Shown here in pieces: positions 51,570-60,287 of a stretch of DNA of 64,000 nucleotides (position 1 is the first letter of the stretch; each line of letters opens with the position of its first letter). The stretch comes from Catenulispora sp. MAP5-51. Its GTDB lineage: Bacteria > Actinomycetota > Actinomycetes > Streptomycetales > Catenulisporaceae. The notes under the pieces were generated by a model that did not search any database, was not told the DNA's origin, and saw only the letters and a list, made by a program, of their open reading frames with translations. The position numbers and the translations under genes were made by a program. The stretch lies in the NCBI RefSeq assembly GCF_041261205.1, contig NZ_JBGCCH010000037.1, forward strand, positions 30,534-94,533, read 5' to 3'.

Positions 51570-52787
51570 CTACTTCAGGCAAGCACCTCGACGCCAGACG
51601 GTGTTGATGTCCAGGGTGTGGGTGATCTCGTCGAGCGGGTTGCCGTCGACGAGTAGGAGATCGGCACGTAGTCCGGGTGCGATACGGCCGCGGTCGGCAA
51701 GGTTGAAGCAGCGCGCGGGTACCGACGTGGCAGCGGCGAGCGCGGCCTCAGTGGACAGTCCGGCTTGCACGAGAAGCGCGAGTTCGTGGTGCATGCTGGC
51801 GCCATGCGCCACTCCCCCGTGGGTCGGCACCGGGATGGAGGCGTCGGTTCCCGCCAGGATGTCCACGCCGGCGGCGTGCAGGGCTGCGACGCTGTCGAGA
51901 ACGTGCTGAAAAGTGCCCTGCGGGTAGGTGTTATACGCGCCGCGCAGGGTGTCGAGCCAGGGCTGGGACAGGCGACCGGAGACGCGGGGGTCGGCGGCGA
52001 GGTCGGCGGCGGCGTCGCGCCCCATGAGGGATGCGCTGACGACCAGGCAGGGCGTGACGAAGACGTCCGCATCGGCGAGCGCCGCGATGATGGCCTGGTC
52101 GGCCCTCTGGTCGATGAAGAGGTGGGCGAGTCCGTCGATGCCGACGTCCAGCGCCTGGCGAGTGGAGTCCAGGGTGGTGGCGTGCGCGATGACCTTGAGG
52201 CCGAGCTTGTGGGCTTCGTCCACTCCGGCCCGAAGGGTCTCGGAGTCGATCACGGGCAGCCCGGGGTGTCCCATGGTCGTGCCCTCTTCGATCATCACCT
52301 TGATGTAGTCGGCGCCGGCCTGGGTGAACCTCTGGACGTGGGCACGCGCTTCGTCGGGGGTACTGACGGACGGCATCTCCCAGCCTTCGTGCTCCGCACC
52401 CGGCTCGTGTTCGCCGAGGTCGTGCATGAGCTCGCTGGGGTGTCCGCCCTTTGCCATCAGGGCGAGTAGGGCGGAGCGGACGTCGGCGACGGTGTCGTCG
52501 GCGTTGACCTCGATGCGCTGTTCGGGCGTCCAGAACCCCTGCATCTCCAGTTCGGTTGTGACACCGAAGCGCAGTGCATCACGAAGGGAATCAATGGAGG
52601 TGTGCACGTGGGCGTCGATGAGCCCGGGCAGCAGGCTGGCACCGCGTGCGTCGACGACGTCAGCGCCCTGTGGGGCCTGAGCGGCACCCACTGCGGTGAT
52701 GAGTTGGCCTTCGATGGTGACGGTAGTGGCCGCCGACTGCCCGACACCATCGAAGATGTGGACGTTCGTGAGGTGTGTTGCGGTCAT
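51570..52787 (-). CDS. Amidohydrolase (imidazolonepropionase/prolidase-like)
   Basis: 405 aa from the ATG at 52787 with CAGGAGGC upstream. Metal site: LLPGLIDAHVHTSID, KVIAHATTLDSTRQALD, GLAHLFID and ILAGTDASIP. A Lys in DYIKVMIEEGT could be the carboxylated ligand. The end DRGRIAPGLRADLLLVDGNP is typical of the superfamily. It lies 40 nt after the DHA2 pump gene on the same strand, so they are likely co-transcribed under TetR control. Confidence 0.9.
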   Translation of the reverse strand: MTATHLTNVHIFDGVGQSAATTVTIEGQLITAVGAAQAPQGADVVDARGASLLPGLIDAHVHTSIDSLRDALRFGVTTELEMQGFWTPEQRIEVNADDTVADVRSALLALMAKGGHPSELMHDLGEHEPGAEHEGWEMPSVSTPDEARAHVQRFTQAGADYIKVMIEEGTTMGHPGLPVIDSETLRAGVDEAHKLGLKVIAHATTLDSTRQALDVGIDGLAHLFIDQRADQAIIAALADADVFVTPCLVVSASLMGRDAAADLAADPRVSGRLSQPWLDTLRGAYNTYPQGTFQHVLDSVAALHAAGVDILAGTDASIPVPTHGGVAHGASMHHELALLVQAGLSTEAALAAATSVPARCFNLADRGRIAPGLRADLLLVDGNPLDEITHTLDINTVWRRGACLK

Positions 52788-52827
52788 GATGCCTCCTGGG
52801 TTTCTCAATCAGGGCGGGGAACGCCCG

Positions 52828-54402
52828 TTAGCTAGTGGCGCCTACAGCCGCTGGTGCGCTGTCGTCCGTTGCAGGCTTGGCGGGCTGCCCGGGCCCGGCA
52901 CGCAGAGGAGTCTCCTTGATACAGAGTGCAGAGACGAGGGCGGCCACCGCGCACAACGCGCCGACAAGGAAGATCTCTTGCGTACCGTGAGCGGCTGCCT
53001 GCAGGTAGGCCTCCCTGGCCGCATGCGACATATGTTCTGTCGCCGAACCTCCAGAACCGCCCTCGCTGGGGGCGCCGCCGCCGTGGCCGGCCAGGGCACG
53101 CGTGAAAAGCGAGCCGAAGACCGCGACTCCCAGAGAGCCGCCCAGGGTGCGGAACAGGTTGGTGGCCGCCGAGGCGGCGCCCATGTCCCGCAGCTCGACG
53201 CTGTTCTGGGCGATGGTGTTGGCCATCTGGATGGTGAAACCGGTGCCGATGCCGACCAGCACCATGTAGACGCTGGTGGTCAGGCGCGCGGTGGAGGTGT
53301 CCATGGTGGACAGCAGTCCCATGCCGACGGCCAGGCTGGCGGCTCCGATCACCGGGAAGATCTTGTATTTGCCGGTCCTGGACATGACCTTGCCGGCGAT
53401 CATCGAGGCGGCCACGGTGCCGCACATCATCGGCAGCAGGAGCAGCCCCGAGTTGGACGCCGAGGCACCCTGCACGGTCTGCTGGTACAGCGGCAAATAC
53501 AGAGTCGCCCCGAACATTTCCACGCCGGCCACAGTCAGCAGGACGGCAGCGATCGGGAAGTTGCGCTGACCGGTGAAAATCCGCAGCGGCAGCAGCGGCT
53601 CGGCGGTCCGCCGCTCGGAGACGATGAAGGCGGCCAGCAACACGAGCACCACCGCGGCCAGCCCGAGAATCTGCGCCGAGCCCCAGGCGTAGGTGCTGCC
53701 ACCCCAGGTCGCGAGCATGACCAGGGCGGTGATCATCGCGGTCATCACCGTGATGCCGGCCCAGTCGATGACGACCCGGCCGCGGCGGGCGGCCTGCGGG
53801 ACGTGCAGCAGCGCCGCGCACCAGACAATGCACACCAGGCCGATGGGGACGTTGACGTAGAAGGCCCACCGCCAGCCCAGATGGCCGGTGATCAAGCCGC
53901 CCGCCAGCGGACCTCCGACACTGCCGACAGCCTGCACGATCGCCACCATGCCCTGGTACCTGCCGCGTTCCCGCGGCGGCAGCAGGACGCCGATCAGGGC
54001 GAAGGCCCCCGCCATCATGCCGCCGGCCCCGATGCCCTGAAGCGCACGGAAGCCGATGAGCTCACCCATCGTGGAGGCCATGCCGGAGAGCACCGAACCG
54101 AGAAGGAACACCACGATCGAGCCGAGGAACAAGCTCTTGCGGTGGAACAGGTCGCCGAGCTTGCCCCACACCGGCGTCGAGCAGGCGGTCGTGAGGGTGT
54201 ACGCGGTGACCACCCAGGACATGTGGTCCAGGCCGCCGATGTCCCTGACGATCGTCGGCATCGCCGTGCCGACGATCAGGCCATCCAGCTGCGAGAGCAG
54301 CATGGCCAGCAGGACGCCGAGGAGGACCCAGCGGATGTTCTTGGGTACGGCGGTGGCGTCAGGGGATATGGCGGTCTGACCAGGCCCAGAGGAGGTTGCC
54401 AT
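52828..54402 (-). CDS. DHA2-family (EmrB/QacA-like) MFS drug efflux pump
   Basis: 524 aa, 14 predicted membrane segments. Motifs: LLSQLDGLIVGTAMPTIVRD (TM1), WVVTAYTLTTACSTPVWGKL with GDLFHRKSLFLGS (motif A), FRALQGIGAGGMMAGAFALI (TM4) and AVGSVGGPLAGGLITGHLGW (motif C), then RWAFYVNVPIG. Exports drugs by proton antiport. The start is divergent from a TetR gene, with the operator at 54456-54473 between them. Confidence 0.95.
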   Translation of the reverse strand: MATSSGPGQTAISPDATAVPKNIRWVLLGVLLAMLLSQLDGLIVGTAMPTIVRDIGGLDHMSWVVTAYTLTTACSTPVWGKLGDLFHRKSLFLGSIVVFLLGSVLSGMASTMGELIGFRALQGIGAGGMMAGAFALIGVLLPPRERGRYQGMVAIVQAVGSVGGPLAGGLITGHLGWRWAFYVNVPIGLVCIVWCAALLHVPQAARRGRVVIDWAGITVMTAMITALVMLATWGGSTYAWGSAQILGLAAVVLVLLAAFIVSERRTAEPLLPLRIFTGQRNFPIAAVLLTVAGVEMFGATLYLPLYQQTVQGASASNSGLLLLPMMCGTVAASMIAGKVMSRTGKYKIFPVIGAASLAVGMGLLSTMDTSTARLTTSVYMVLVGIGTGFTIQMANTIAQNSVELRDMGAASAATNLFRTLGGSLGVAVFGSLFTRALAGHGGGAPSEGGSGGSATEHMSHAAREAYLQAAAHGTQEIFLVGALCAVAALVSALCIKETPLRAGPGQPAKPATDDSAPAAVGATS

Positions 54403-54455
54403 AGCAGGTCACCCCTTTCAGGGCGGTATGTGGGCGCGCAAGGTTTCCACCAGCG

Positions 54456-54473
54456 TAACGAACATGTTCGTTA
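54456..54473. promoter_or_regulatory. TetR-type operator between pump and regulator
   Basis: Perfect 18-bp palindrome TAACGAACATGTTCGTTA in the 163-nt gap between the divergent pump and TetR starts. The same core, CGAACATGTTCG, recurs at 55238. Confidence 0.82.
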
Positions 54474-54565
54474 GGAACAAGTTCGTGTTGCGATCGCCGA
54501 TCGCCCTACGGCGCGGGGCGCGCTAATGTGCGCAGCAGCCGGAACGGACGCAAAGGGGCCTTGAG

Positions 54566-55237
54566 GTGGCTGAAAGAGCAAGGCGGCTGCGGTCACGACC
54601 GGCCAAGGAGCCACTGAGCCTGGAGGCGTTCACCGCTGCCGCATTCGGATTGCTGGAACGCGAGGGCATGGAGGCGGTCACCCTGCGGCGCCTGGCCGGC
54701 GAGCTGCAGACCGGCCCGGCCTCGTTGTACGCCTATGTGCATGACGTGCAGGAACTGCACGCGCTCCTCCTTGATCGGGCGCTTTCAGCTGTCGATCTGC
54801 ACCCGGCATCAACGGACCGCCCACGAGACCGGCTGGAACGAATCTGCTCCTCCTACCTGGAGGTACTGCTGCGGCACGACGGGCTGGCCCGCCTCGCGGC
54901 CGGCGTCCTGCCGTTCGGCGAGAACGCCCTCGCGCTCACCGACGCCGTCCTGGAATGCCTGCGCGGTATGGGCCTGTCACGCATGCGCGCCGCGTGGGGT
55001 TTTGATCTGCTGATGCTGCACGTCACGGCCATCGCCGCCGAGCACGACCGGCGGCGGGAGCAGAACGACCCGATCGGCCGTGCGCACCGGGGCTACGCCG
55101 AGGCCGAGGCCGAGCGCTTCCCACAAGTCCACGCACTGAGCGAGGAACTGTTCTCCGGCACTGGTACCGCGCGCTTTTCCTGGGCACTGGACGTCGTACT
55201 CACCGGCATCTCCGAAGCCCGCGAGCCGGACAACTGA
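54566..55237 (+). CDS. TetR-family repressor 1
   Basis: 223 aa from a GTG. N-terminal HTH: LSLEAFTAAAFGLLEREGME, VTLRRLAGELQTGPASLYAY and VHDVQELHALLLDRALS. The C-terminal ligand domain (SYLEVLLRHDGLARLAAGVL; EDRRREQ-type helices) is of the TetR_C_33-like group. Divergent from the DHA2 pump, with a palindromic operator between. Probably an autoregulated drug-responsive repressor. Confidence 0.93.
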   Translation: MAERARRLRSRPAKEPLSLEAFTAAAFGLLEREGMEAVTLRRLAGELQTGPASLYAYVHDVQELHALLLDRALSAVDLHPASTDRPRDRLERICSSYLEVLLRHDGLARLAAGVLPFGENALALTDAVLECLRGMGLSRMRAAWGFDLLMLHVTAIAAEHDRRREQNDPIGRAHRGYAEAEAERFPQVHALSEELFSGTGTARFSWALDVVLTGISEAREPDN

Positions 55238-55265
55238 CGAACATGTTCGCTCCGAACATGTTTGG
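55238..55265. promoter_or_regulatory. Tandem TetR operators before second repressor
   Basis: CGAACATGTTCG (55238-55249) and CCGAACATGTTTGG (55252-55265) directly follow the first tetR stop and precede the second tetR start at 55281. They share the core with the operator at 54456, implying cross- or co-regulation. Confidence 0.78.
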
Positions 55266-55280
55266 CCCTAGAATCGCCAT

Positions 55281-55964
55281 ATGCCCCCGCAGAGCCGCCG
55301 CGAGCGCCCCGCCAAGCCCGCCCTCACCCGCGAGGGCATCATCGACACCGCCGTTTCCCTGATGGAGCAAGAGGGACTGCAGCGCGTCACCATGCGCCGC
55401 CTGGCCCAAGCCCTGGACACCGGGCCGGCGTCCTTGTACGTCTACGTCGCCAACACCGCCGAACTGCACGCCGCGATCCTGGACCGGCTGATCGGTCGCG
55501 TCGACCTGCACGACACACCTGCCGAGGCGCCGTGGCGGACCCGGCTGGACGCCGTGCTCACCAGCTACCAGCAGGTTCTGTACGCCCACCCTGCCCTTGC
55601 ACTGTCCGCACTCACCGCCCGGCCCTCCGGCGAGAACTACATCGCCCTGCTGGAAGCACTACTCGCCCTTCTCGCTGAGGGCGGGGTGCCCGACCTGCAG
55701 GCCGCCTGGGGTGTGGACATTCTGTTGCAGAGCGCTACCGCCTCAGCCGCCGAGCACTCGGCGCGCCGCGAGGACACCCACGCCGAGGCCGACTGGGCCC
55801 AGCTGCGCAGGGCCCTCGCCGAGGCATCTCCCGAGGACCACCCACACGTCCACGCCCAAGCCGGCAACCTGGTCTCGGGAACCCCTGTGGAACGCCGGCA
55901 ATGGACCGTGGACATGCTGCTCGCCGGAATGCTGGCTGCCCGGCCCGACTCTGGATCCAGGTGA
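55281..55964 (+). CDS. TetR-family repressor 2
   Basis: 227 aa. HTH: LTREGIIDTAVSLMEQEGLQ, VTMRRLAQALDTGPASLYVY and VANTAELHAAILDRLIG, very similar in layout to repressor 1, from which it probably arose by duplication. The C-terminal domain (VLTSYQQVLYAHPALALSAL) is diverged. The two may bind the same operators but respond to different ligands. Confidence 0.93.
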   Translation: MPPQSRRERPAKPALTREGIIDTAVSLMEQEGLQRVTMRRLAQALDTGPASLYVYVANTAELHAAILDRLIGRVDLHDTPAEAPWRTRLDAVLTSYQQVLYAHPALALSALTARPSGENYIALLEALLALLAEGGVPDLQAAWGVDILLQSATASAAEHSARREDTHAEADWAQLRRALAEASPEDHPHVHAQAGNLVSGTPVERRQWTVDMLLAGMLAARPDSGSR

Positions 55965-56318
55965 CTGGATTACCTCTGAAACTAGGCCACCGGGCTCGAC
56001 ATGATGTGTGATCGTGGTGGTCCGTCGCGTCTACCGGTTCGCGGTTACCGTTCTGGCCTGGTTGTCGCTGGGTACGGCCACGCTGGCGCCGAGTCCATGG
56101 TGACGGCCACGGCCGCGGCGACCACACTGCGACTCGACCCCCAGTAGAGAGGGGGACGCCGAAGCCGCGCCGATGAGCGTTCGGGCGGGTTTCCTCTGTG
56201 GCGGTATCCACCGTGACGAGTTGCGCACACGGTCAGGCCGCCGGCAATGCCCGTTGGGTATCGGTGCCGTACCCAGATGGTGTTGGTTCGGGGCCGAGCC
56301 GCGAACATGCTCGGAGTT
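55965..56318. other. Intergenic with faint transposase trace
   Basis: A GTG frame at about 56010 gives VIVVVRRVYRFAVTVLAWLS, similar to the first residues of rve-type transposases, then stops. Nothing else is recognisable before the SDR start. Confidence 0.35.
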
Positions 56319-56928
56319 ATGAGCGAACAAACAATTGCGCTTGTCACCGGCGCGAACCAGGGAATCGGATTCGAGATCGCGGCCGGCCTCGGCGCACTCG
56401 GCTGGAGTGTCGGGATCGGCGACCGCGATCCGGAGCGCCAGCAGGATGCGGTGGCCAGACTGCGCGCCGGCGGCGCCGACGCGTTCCCGGTGCCCATCGA
56501 CGTGACCGACGACGCGAGCGTGGCGGCCGCCGCCCACCGGCTTGAAGAGCGTGCCGGCCGTCTCGACGTGCTGGTCAACAACGCCGGCGCCACCGGCGGC
56601 CGGCCGCAGAACCCGACGACGCTGGACCTGGACAGTGTCCGGGTGGCGGTGGAGACGAACGTGTTCGGCATGATCCGGGTCACCAACGCGATGTTGCCGC
56701 TGCTGCGCCGATCGGCGCACCCGCGGATCGTCAACCAGTCCAGCCACGTCGGCTCCCTGACTCTCCAGACGACACCCGGCGTCGAGCTCGGGGAGATCAG
56801 CGGGGCGTACGCGCCGACCAAGACGTACCTCAACGCCGTCACCATCCAGTACGCCAAGGAACTGGCCGGCACCGACATCCTCATCAACAACGCGTGCCCC
56901 GGATACGTGGCCACGGAGCTGAAGAGGT
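56319..56928 (+). pseudogene. Short-chain dehydrogenase, 3' truncated
   Basis: Begins MSEQTIALVTGANQGIGFEI (Rossmann TGxxxGIG), then DVLVNNAGATGG and SGAYAPTKTYLNAVTIQYAK (YxxxK active site), up to NNACPGYVATELK. After about residue 203 the sequence is antisense to an MFS gene, so roughly the last 30-40 residues of the SDR are lost. The frame stays open to 57068 but that tail is not SDR sequence. Confidence 0.78.
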
Positions 56929-57246
56929 TGACGAAGAACACCCTGCGCCAGGAAAGACCGGTGACCGGTGCGCCACCCAGGACCGGGCCGAGGGCCGGGG
57001 CCACCGCGGTGGGGATGGTGAGGATCGAGGCGGCGCGCAGTCGCTCGTGCGGCGGGAACGCGCGGTAGAGCATGGCCATGCCGACCGGGATCATCATGCC
57101 GCTGCCGGCGCCTTGCAGGACGCGGAAGGCCACGAGTTCGCCGAGGTTGCCGGCCAGGCCGCAGAGCACTGATGCCGCGGTGAACAAGCCGATCGCGAGC
57201 AGCAGGATGCGTCTGGTCCCGAACCGGTCGCCATCGGCGGCGGGGC
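56926..57246 (-). pseudogene. DHA2-type MFS transporter internal fragment
   Basis: Reads DRFGTRRILLLAIGLFTAAS, LVAFRVLQGAGSGMMIPVGM and APALGPVLGGAPVTGLSWRR, then VFFVN. These are motif A to motif C of a DHA2 pump similar to that at 52828. Both ends are missing; the 3' end abuts the truncated SDR in opposite orientation. Confidence 0.82.
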
Positions 57247-57401
57247 GCTGCCGGGACGTCGGCGAGCGGGGCGAGTTGTTCGATCATTCGATGCGCTCCT
57301 GATGGCGGGAGACTCGAGAAAGACGGGAGGTTGGAGGCCGGGCCGACGACACCGCCTACGGCTTCGGCCCCCAGGGTTCGCGGTTCGCGTGGTCTATCGC
57401 T

Positions 57402-58214
57402 CTACCGCTTAGCGGCGGCGGCGATGAGCTCCCGCATGACGTCCGGGTAGTCCTCGCTGATCTGCGGGCCGAGGTTCGGTCCTACGGTCTGGGCGGCCGG
57501 GCCGCCGATGATGAGCTGGTGGGTGACGCGGGTACCGCCGCCTTCGAGCGGGGTGAGTTCGTGGCGGTCGGTGAGGAGCAGACCGTTGAACTCGGTGCGG
57601 TCGGCGTAGGCCCGGCCGTCGGTGAGCTCCATGATGGTGGAGGTCAGGGCTTCATCCGAGCCGGCCGGGGTCACCGAGAGCTCGGTGCCGACGGCGAACG
57701 GACCGTGGATCACGTAGGTGTTGCCGCCGGCGGCCGCGGCGCCGGTGCGCTCGTCGCGGAGTGTTGCCCACACCGCCTCCGGGGACACATCGGTGTCGGC
57801 GGAATACTGCGTGCTCCACGTGGCCGATGCCCCGGGGATCGGGATTTCGTCGAGCTGGAAGATGCTGCCGGGCCCGCTGGTACTCAGGTCGGGGATGGCG
57901 GAGATGAAGGCGTGGACGTGGTCGGTCTTCAGGTGCGTGGCGAACGCGGCGGAGTCGGCGTAGACCTCGTAGAGATAGAACCGGCCGGGTATGTCGCGGG
58001 CCTCATACCCCGTGAAGGTGACGCAGCCCGGCTCCTGGCGCACGGCGCGGATCAGCTCGACGATGCGCTCGCGGAAGGCGTCGGCCAGGCCGGGCTTGGC
58101 GTCCAGAACGGCGATCATCGGGCGGGGGTTCGGGTCGTCGGTGTCGACCCGCAGGTTGCCGTGGTGCAGGGTCGCGGTGAGGAAGTCCTCGGTGTCGGTC
58201 GCGGTGACAGTCAT
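57402..58214 (-). CDS. ABM monooxygenase-like domain fused to SRPBCC domain
   Basis: 270 aa. Residues about 25-125 are an antibiotic-biosynthesis-monooxygenase-type ferredoxin-like fold (PMIAVLDAKPGLADAFRERI; RFYLYEVYADSAAFATHLKT). Residues about 135-270 are an SRPBCC/START-like domain (YSADTDVSPEAVWATLRDE; TRVTHQLIIGGPAAQ). It starts 3 nt after the MBL gene stop, so it is the last gene of the operon. Probably binds or oxidises a small hydrophobic compound. Confidence 0.83.
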   Translation of the reverse strand: MTVTATDTEDFLTATLHHGNLRVDTDDPNPRPMIAVLDAKPGLADAFRERIVELIRAVRQEPGCVTFTGYEARDIPGRFYLYEVYADSAAFATHLKTDHVHAFISAIPDLSTSGPGSIFQLDEIPIPGASATWSTQYSADTDVSPEAVWATLRDERTGAAAAGGNTYVIHGPFAVGTELSVTPAGSDEALTSTIMELTDGRAYADRTEFNGLLLTDRHELTPLEGGGTRVTHQLIIGGPAAQTVGPNLGPQISEDYPDVMRELIAAAAKR

Positions 58215-58217
58215 GAT

Positions 58218-58964
58218 CTACAGCTCGATTCGGATGCCGGGTTCGACGATGCGAACGGTGGTTTCGGGAGCCAGGTCGCCGGTGGCGTCCCGGTAGTGCC
58301 GCGGGTTCTTGTCGCTGCTGGTGATGAGCCGGTCGCCGAGGAAGCCCTTGGTGAAGGCGTAGTGGTGCGGCACGGCCAGCTCGGGCTTGAGGACCGCGGT
58401 CAGTTCGGCCGCCTCGTCGGCGTTCATCACGACCTGCCTGTTGTTGGCAGGGCGGATGTGCAGGCCGTTCGTGGGCAGCAGGGCCAGCGAGATGTGGCCG
58501 AGCCGCTTGGGAATCTCGGCGAGTTCGGGGATGAGCATTGTGTCGCCGGCGAAGTACACCGCCTCAGAGCCGGCCCGCAGGACGAACGTGACCTCGTAGA
58601 CGCCGTGCTTGCCGGGGGCGGCGGTGATGCTGACGTTGCCGACTTCCGCCTGCTCCCACGGGGCAAGAGCGGTGACGTTCGTGAAGCCGTGCGCGCGGGC
58701 CAGCGGCACGACGGTCTCGGCGACGAACAGCGGCACCGAGCGGTCGCGGTAGGCGGCGAAGGCTGCCAGGTCGCAGTGGTCGTAGTGCTCGTGGCTGATC
58801 AGCACGCCGTCGAGCTTCGGCAGGTCGGGGATGTCTATGGCGATCGGCTCGCCCTGGTAGTAGCCGGGACTGGTGCTGAACCAGGGGTCGGTCAGGAAGG
58901 TGCGGCCGCCGATCTCGATCAGGTGGCAGCTGTGGGTGATGCGGGTGACTGCGGTCTTGGGCAT
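58218..58964 (-). CDS. UlaG-like metallo-beta-lactamase-fold hydrolase
   Basis: 248 aa. RITHSCHLIEIGGRTFLTDP is the UlaG-type start. ISHEHYDHCDL is the HxHxDH metal motif. VYFAGDTMLIPEL and VPHHYAFTKG supply further ligands. It starts 11 nt after the alpha/beta hydrolase stop. Substrate unknown; possibly a lactone or phosphodiester. Confidence 0.88.
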   Translation of the reverse strand: MPKTAVTRITHSCHLIEIGGRTFLTDPWFSTSPGYYQGEPIAIDIPDLPKLDGVLISHEHYDHCDLAAFAAYRDRSVPLFVAETVVPLARAHGFTNVTALAPWEQAEVGNVSITAAPGKHGVYEVTFVLRAGSEAVYFAGDTMLIPELAEIPKRLGHISLALLPTNGLHIRPANNRQVVMNADEAAELTAVLKPELAVPHHYAFTKGFLGDRLITSSDKNPRHYRDATGDLAPETTVRIVEPGIRIEL

Positions 58965-58975
58965 GGTCGTGGTCC

Positions 58976-59782
58976 TTAGCGTGCGAAGGCGGAGAAGTCC
59001 GTGTCCGCGCTGTCCCAGATCGCGGCGATGACCTGGTCGGGGGTCTCCAGCTGCGGAGAGTGGCCGGTGTCGGGCAGCAGTTGGAACTGGGCCATCGGGA
59101 TCGCGGCGGCGTAGGCGCGTCCGTAGTCGACGTCGACCATCCCGTCGCTGTCGCCCCACAGCACGAGCGTGGGGATCTCCAGCGTCCCTAGCCGCCCGAC
59201 AAGAGCCGGGTCGGTCATGCCGGAGCCGGCGTACGCGGCGATCGCGGCCCGGTTGCCGGCGGCGATCGCCCGCGCGGCCGGGGGCAGGCTCGCCGGGTCG
59301 ATGCGGAACCTGTCGGGGTTGTGGAAGCTGCGCGTGAAGACCTCGTCCATGGTCAGGGCGAAGAAGTCCGTGACCGGATGGCCGGGCACCTCGATTCCGA
59401 CGGCGTCGATCAGGACGATGCCGCTGACCCTCGGTGATTTCAGCAGCGCGATCTCCGCGGCGATCCAGCCGCCGAGCGAGTTGCCGACGACGGTCACGTC
59501 GGCCAGGTCCAGCTGGTCGATCAGGCCCTGGTAGAGCGCGGCCAGTCCGGGGATGGTGGCCGGGGTGTCCGGTCGCGCGGTGCCGCCGAATCCGGGATGC
59601 GTCGGCGTGAGGACGCGCACCCGATGCGTGGCGGCGAACTTCTCGGCGAAGCCGGCGACGGACTGCGGCCCGGCGCCGCCGTGCAGCAGCAGGAACGGCT
59701 GTCCGGAACCGTACTCGGCGACGGTCACCTCGACAGGGCCGATTCGCTCGACGGCCACGGAGTGGATCTTGGTGATGCTCAT
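58976..59782 (-). CDS. Alpha/beta hydrolase
   Basis: 268 aa from the ATG at 59782 (AAGGAGAGC). LLLHGGAGPQSVAGF (oxyanion), nucleophile elbow VVGNSLGGWIAAE, LVLWGDSDGMVDV (acid) and LPDTGHSPQLETP (His) give a full triad. It resembles C-C bond hydrolases or haloperoxidase-like enzymes. Confidence 0.92.
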   Translation of the reverse strand: MSITKIHSVAVERIGPVEVTVAEYGSGQPFLLLHGGAGPQSVAGFAEKFAATHRVRVLTPTHPGFGGTARPDTPATIPGLAALYQGLIDQLDLADVTVVGNSLGGWIAAEIALLKSPRVSGIVLIDAVGIEVPGHPVTDFFALTMDEVFTRSFHNPDRFRIDPASLPPAARAIAAGNRAAIAAYAGSGMTDPALVGRLGTLEIPTLVLWGDSDGMVDVDYGRAYAAAIPMAQFQLLPDTGHSPQLETPDQVIAAIWDSADTDFSAFAR

Positions 59783-59852
59783 GGAGCTCTCCTTCACAGG
59801 TTCTGGATTTCAGTGACTTGATCGGGGCCGTCAGCGCGTCAGCCCAGCGCGT

Positions 59853-60269
59853 TCAGCCCAGCGCGCCGGCCTGGCGCAACAAGGTCACCCCGTCGGCGAC
59901 GGCCCAGTGCTCGCCCCAGAGCCCGTCCTGGAACCGGACCAGGTCCATGACCCGGAACTCAACCGCGTTGCCCGAGGGCGGCAGGCCGAACCACGTCCCG
60001 GTGTGGCGGCCGCGGAAAATCTTGTGGGTGGCCACGAGATCGCCGTCCCCGAGGCAATGCAGGATCTCGACCCACAGGTCGGAGAACGCCTGGTGCATGG
60101 CTGCCACGGTCTCGCCGATCCCGGCGCGGTCGGCGGCCTGACCCGGCTCGACAGTGTGGTTGCGGAAGTCGGGATGGACGAGCCGGTCGATCAGCTCCAA
60201 CCGGCCCTTCTGCTGCACCTGCTCGACGAAGTACCGCATGAGCTCGGTGTTGGATGCCTGAGTGTTCAT
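59853..60269 (-). CDS. SnoaL-like polyketide cyclase / ester cyclase
   Basis: 138 aa. HPDFRNHTVEPGQAADRAGI, MHQAFSDLWVEILHCLGDGD and RHTGTWFGLPPSGNAVEFRV, then MDLVRFQDGLWGEHW are the SnoaL/ester-cyclase pattern (NTF2-like fold). It starts 18 nt after the SDR stop. Related proteins close polyketide rings or are stress-related hydrolases. Confidence 0.88.
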   Translation of the reverse strand: MNTQASNTELMRYFVEQVQQKGRLELIDRLVHPDFRNHTVEPGQAADRAGIGETVAAMHQAFSDLWVEILHCLGDGDLVATHKIFRGRHTGTWFGLPPSGNAVEFRVMDLVRFQDGLWGEHWAVADGVTLLRQAGALG

Positions 60270-60287
60270 GCCAGTCCGCCTTCCGTG

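Noticed and set aside
56000..56310. A complete integrase-type transposase start
   Set aside because: Only about 20 residues resemble the family N-terminus before stops; too short to call an element.
56031..57287. A 418-aa minus-strand protein across the SDR region
   Set aside because: It mixes frames; only 56926-57246 is real MFS sequence, and the rest is antisense to SDR motifs.
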